Source: Actinomycetes bacterium
GTDB lineage: Bacteria > Actinomycetota > Acidimicrobiia > Acidimicrobiales > Palsa-688
Direction of reading: 5' to 3'
Assembly: GCA_021787365.1 (NCBI GenBank)
Contig: JAJYMB010000042.1
Coordinates: forward strand, 1-54,392
DNA: 54,392 nt
A model generated the notes under the pieces. The model saw nothing but the letters and a program-made list of their open reading frames with translations. It was not told where the DNA came from and ran no database searches. The position numbers and the translations under genes are program-made. The first letter of the stretch is position 1; every line of letters begins with the position of its first letter. Positions 52,460 to 54,392 of this stretch are shown in pieces.

Positions 52460-52477
52460 GGCCAAGGAACCTTGGCC
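52460..52477. terminator. 18-bp perfect palindrome after the DJ-1/PfpI gene
   Basis: GGCCAAGGAACCTTGGCC is a perfect palindromic stem 22-39 bp past the stop of the DJ-1/PfpI gene. No T-run follows, so it may be an atypical terminator or a protein-binding site between that gene and smc. Confidence 0.5.
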
Positions 52478-52498
52478 GGCCGGGTGCGCCGCCCGAGC

Positions 52499-53170
52499 TC
52501 AGGGAGCCGGTTGCGCGACGGCGCCCCTCTCCGCCTCCTCGAGGGGCCCCGGTGCAGCCCACGGGTACTCCAAGCCATCGGCGACGACACCGGCCAAGCT
52601 CTCGCCGAAGTACCGGGAGACCAGCCAGAGGGCGAGGTCCATGCCGCTGGTGACGCCCCCGCTCGTGACGACGGGCCCCTCGTCGACGACCCGCTGCGAG
52701 ACGACTTCTACGCCGAGCATGGCGAGGTCAGCCTGGGCGTCGTGATGGGTCGTTGCCCGGTGTGCCTGCAGCAGGCCGGCGTGCGCGAGCAGCATCGCGC
52801 CGGTACAGATGCCGACGATCACCGACCCCGCGGACGCTGACTCCGACAGGAGCCTCGGCCAGTCTCCGCGCTTCACTTCGGCCCACGCGCCGACATCGGC
52901 CCGTGCCACCCAGCCACCGCCCGGCACGACCACGACCCCCGCCGCGCCCGGCACGAACTCGCAGTCCGGCTGGAAAACCAACCCAAACGCACCTCTCACC
53001 GGGCCGGTCCCCGCACGGGAGCACAGGCGCACGGCAAGACCAGCCCCCAGGGCTTCTGCCCGCCTCAGGACCTCGAAAGGCCCCACCACGTCAAGCTCGT
53101 CGACCCCCTCGAACAAGACGATGTCGAAGGTCACTTTGACCGGCGCGGCACAAGGCTTTCCTGCTGTCAC
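52499..53170 (-). CDS. DJ-1/PfpI family protein
   Basis: 223 residues, GTG start; an internal GTG/Val near codon 13 (VTFDIVLFEGVDELDVVGP) could be the true start, since the family begins there. Class I glutamine-amidotransferase-like fold: the conserved Glu in DELDVVGPFEVL, VVVVPGGGWV, the nucleophile elbow VGICTGAMLLAHAGLL with the reactive Cys, and ATTHHDAQADLA with a possible catalytic His. These features resemble isonitrile hydratase and the ligand domain of GATase1-type AraC regulators, but no helix-turn-helix follows. The substrate is unknown. It precedes smc on the same strand, separated by the palindromes. Confidence 0.9.
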   Translation of the reverse strand: MTAGKPCAAPVKVTFDIVLFEGVDELDVVGPFEVLRRAEALGAGLAVRLCSRAGTGPVRGAFGLVFQPDCEFVPGAAGVVVVPGGGWVARADVGAWAEVKRGDWPRLLSESASAGSVIVGICTGAMLLAHAGLLQAHRATTHHDAQADLAMLGVEVVSQRVVDEGPVVTSGGVTSGMDLALWLVSRYFGESLAGVVADGLEYPWAAPGPLEEAERGAVAQPAP

Positions 53171-53201
53171 AATGCGGCCTAGAACCTACCAGAAGCCAAG
53201 C

Positions 53202-54149
53202 TCAGCCGCCGTTTAAGGCCACGCCCGAGCGGTCGAGCGCGCCAGCGAGCGCCTCCACCTCGGCCGAGAGCCGGGTCAAGGTCCGGCCCAAGATCTCCGC
53301 CACCTGGTCCGAAGCGTCGCCTTGCATGCGCAGCATTCGCGTCATCTCGACTAGGTCACGCCGGAGCGCCTTCACTTCGGAGCCCATCTGGTCGAAGTCG
53401 GCGCGCAAGGGGGCCAACTGCTCGCGCGTGGCGCGGGACTCGTCCACGACCGAGGCGGTCACAGCTTCTCTGGCACCACGAGCCTCGCCGGCCAGGGAGG
53501 CCAGGACAACTTCACGGAGGCCACGGGCCTCGTCGGCCAGGGATGCGGTCAGGGTCTCGCGGAGGCCTCTCACCTCGTCTGCGAGGGAGGCGGTCAGCGT
53601 CTCGCGGAGGCCTCTCACCTCGTCTGCGAGGGAGGCGGTGAGGGCCTCGCGGAGGCCACGGGCCTCGCCGGCCAGGGAGGCCAGGGCAACTTCACGGAGG
53701 CCACGGGCCTCGTCTGCCAGCGAGGCCCGCACGGCTGAGGTCTCGTCAGACACAGAGGCGGTCACAGCTTCGCGGAGGCCACGGGCCTCGTCTGCGAGGG
53801 AGGCGGTGAGGGCCTCGCGGAGGCCACGGGCCTCGCCGGCCAGGGAGGCCAGGACAACTTCACGGAGGCCACGGGCCTCGTCTGCCAGCGAGGCCCGCAC
53901 GGCTGAGGTCTCGTCAGACACAGAGGCGGTGAGGGCCTCGCGGAGGCCACGGGCCTCGTCTGCGAGGGAGGCGGTGAGGGCCTCGCGGAGGCCACGGGCC
54001 TCGTCGGTGAGCGAAGCTCGGACGGCCCTGGTCTCATGTATGACCGACTGCCGGATGGCCTTCGCCTCGTCGATCACGACATGGACATAAGGCAGCACTA
54101 GCCGGTCGAGTTCCTGGCGTAGAGATCGCGAGAGAGGGTTCACGGCCAT
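53202..54149 (-). CDS. Coiled-coil protein with 15-residue repeats
   Basis: 315 residues from ATG 54149; the frame continues to a TTG at 54263 through a Pro-Glu repeat, so the start is uncertain and no good ribosome site marks either. After a short head (MAVNPLSRSLRQELDRLVLP) there are about 14 units of ALTASLADEARGLRE type, mostly 15 residues with some 11-residue variants (SVSDETSAVRA). A different helical tail follows, with FDQMGSEVKALRRDLVEMTR and EILGRTLTRLSAEVEALAGA. 15- and 11-residue periods give right-handed or straight coiled coils, as in YadA stalks. No signal peptide or membrane segment. I do not recognise the family. The call as coding rests on repeat conservation at the protein level. 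Confidence 0.75.
   Translation of the reverse strand: MAVNPLSRSLRQELDRLVLPYVHVVIDEAKAIRQSVIHETRAVRASLTDEARGLREALTASLADEARGLREALTASVSDETSAVRASLADEARGLREVVLASLAGEARGLREALTASLADEARGLREAVTASVSDETSAVRASLADEARGLREVALASLAGEARGLREALTASLADEVRGLRETLTASLADEVRGLRETLTASLADEARGLREVVLASLAGEARGAREAVTASVVDESRATREQLAPLRADFDQMGSEVKALRRDLVEMTRMLRMQGDASDQVAEILGRTLTRLSAEVEALAGALDRSGVALNGG
53460..54050. repeat. 45-bp coding repeat array
   Basis: The coiled-coil gene holds a higher-order array of 45-bp and 33-bp units. A larger block of several units, from tcacagcttcgcggaggcc-type ends to the acggctgaggtctcgtcaga element, occurs twice (near 53690-53770 and 53870-53940) with almost no changes. This indicates block duplication within the gene. 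Confidence 0.85.
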
Positions 54150-54201
54150 AGAGCGTAACGATGTGCCGGGACCCGGTTGGGCCAGGAGGTCATCGCTCCG
54201 T

Positions 54202-54261
54202 ACTTCGGGGCGAGGCACTTCGGGGCGAGGCACTTCGGGGTGAGGCAATTCGGGGTGAGGC
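54202..54261. repeat. 15-bp x4 tandem repeat
   Basis: Units acttcggggcgaggc (two exact, then two with one or two substitutions). On the minus strand they read as Pro-Glu-Val-Pro-Arg and may code for the N terminus of the coiled-coil protein, or lie in its promoter region if the ATG at 54149 is used. Confidence 0.9.
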
Positions 54262-54333
54262 AATTAACCGGAACTGGCACACGTTCGTAGAAGGAGATAA
54301 CGCCTCCTAGCAGCTGGTTTCTGGGGTTGGGAG

Positions 54334-54369
54334 AACTCCTCGATTTGTAAGGTAACGTACCTAGGAGTT
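54334..54369. promoter_or_regulatory. Compound inverted repeat at the right end
   Basis: AACTCCT (54334-54340) pairs with AGGAGTT (54363-54369), and inside it AGGTA-acg-TACCT (54350-54362) forms a second 5-bp stem. It lies in an AT-richer stretch upstream of the coiled-coil gene and may be an operator or hairpin for that gene or for one beyond the window. Confidence 0.4.
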
Positions 54370-54392
54370 AGGTGCAACCTTTATTTCTGTGG

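Overview
The window looks like a chromosomal segment of a high-GC member of the Actinomycetota. The evidence is GC-rich codon use with many GTG starts, F420-type oxidoreductases (LLM and PPOX families), an MTB12-like secreted protein, a DUF1918 protein, an Rv2578c-type radical SAM protein, an MpaB-like oxygenase and a TIGR03085-like protein. A deep lineage such as Acidimicrobiia is possible, but that placement is inference. No rRNA, tRNA, CRISPR array, phage module or insertion sequence was recognised.

Layout. 0.2-4.8 kb: murB, a CYTH-CHAD protein, a DUF3472-like protein and a flavin-reductase-like protein. 4.8-6.0 kb: a decayed S9 peptidase gene. 6.0-9.4 kb: cyclopropane-fatty-acid synthase, a HAD phosphatase, an S51-like peptidase and a small unknown. 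9.6-20.4 kb: envelope and secreted functions (beta-helix protein, repeat-bearing acyltransferase-SGNH fusion, DUF1918, MFS exporter, MTB12-like protein, methyltransferase, GNAT, two secreted esterase-like hydrolases). 20.4-26.8 kb: a GH2 beta-mannosidase, an amidase, and a run of aldo/keto reductase, LLM and PPOX F420 enzymes. 26.8-30.6 kb: an intein-split radical SAM gene, a VapBC-type pair, an MpaB-like oxygenase and SixA.

30.6-37.1 kb is an amino-sugar (GlcNAc or chito-oligosaccharide) uptake and catabolism locus: a SIS-domain protein diverges from a binding protein, a single-chain fused double permease, nagA and nagB. Imported sugar would be phosphorylated elsewhere, deacetylated by NagA and deaminated by NagB to fructose-6-phosphate. 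No ABC ATPase, sugar kinase or regulator is present here. 37.2-41.1 kb holds a Gfo/Idh/MocA dehydrogenase, the relic of a second one, and a secreted GH-A-type glycosidase carrying a nearly perfect 618-bp internal duplication. 41.4-45.4 kb is the B12-dependent ribonucleotide reductase nrdJ, split by an intein at a catalytic cysteine. 45.7-53.2 kb holds a TIGR03085-like protein, an ACT protein, ftsY, smc and a DJ-1/PfpI protein. The right end is a 15-residue-repeat coiled-coil protein.

Three themes stand out. First, two inteins each sit directly before an essential catalytic cysteine. Second, short tandem repeats of 9-18 bp recur at about nine loci, coding and intergenic, together with a 618-bp duplication and a 45-bp coding repeat, which suggests a slippage-prone genome. 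Third, two genes have been caught in decay. I did not find one clearly new multi-gene system. The best candidates for novelty are the single-chain amino-sugar permease locus, the duplicated-module glycosidase, and the nested inverted repeats before smc.
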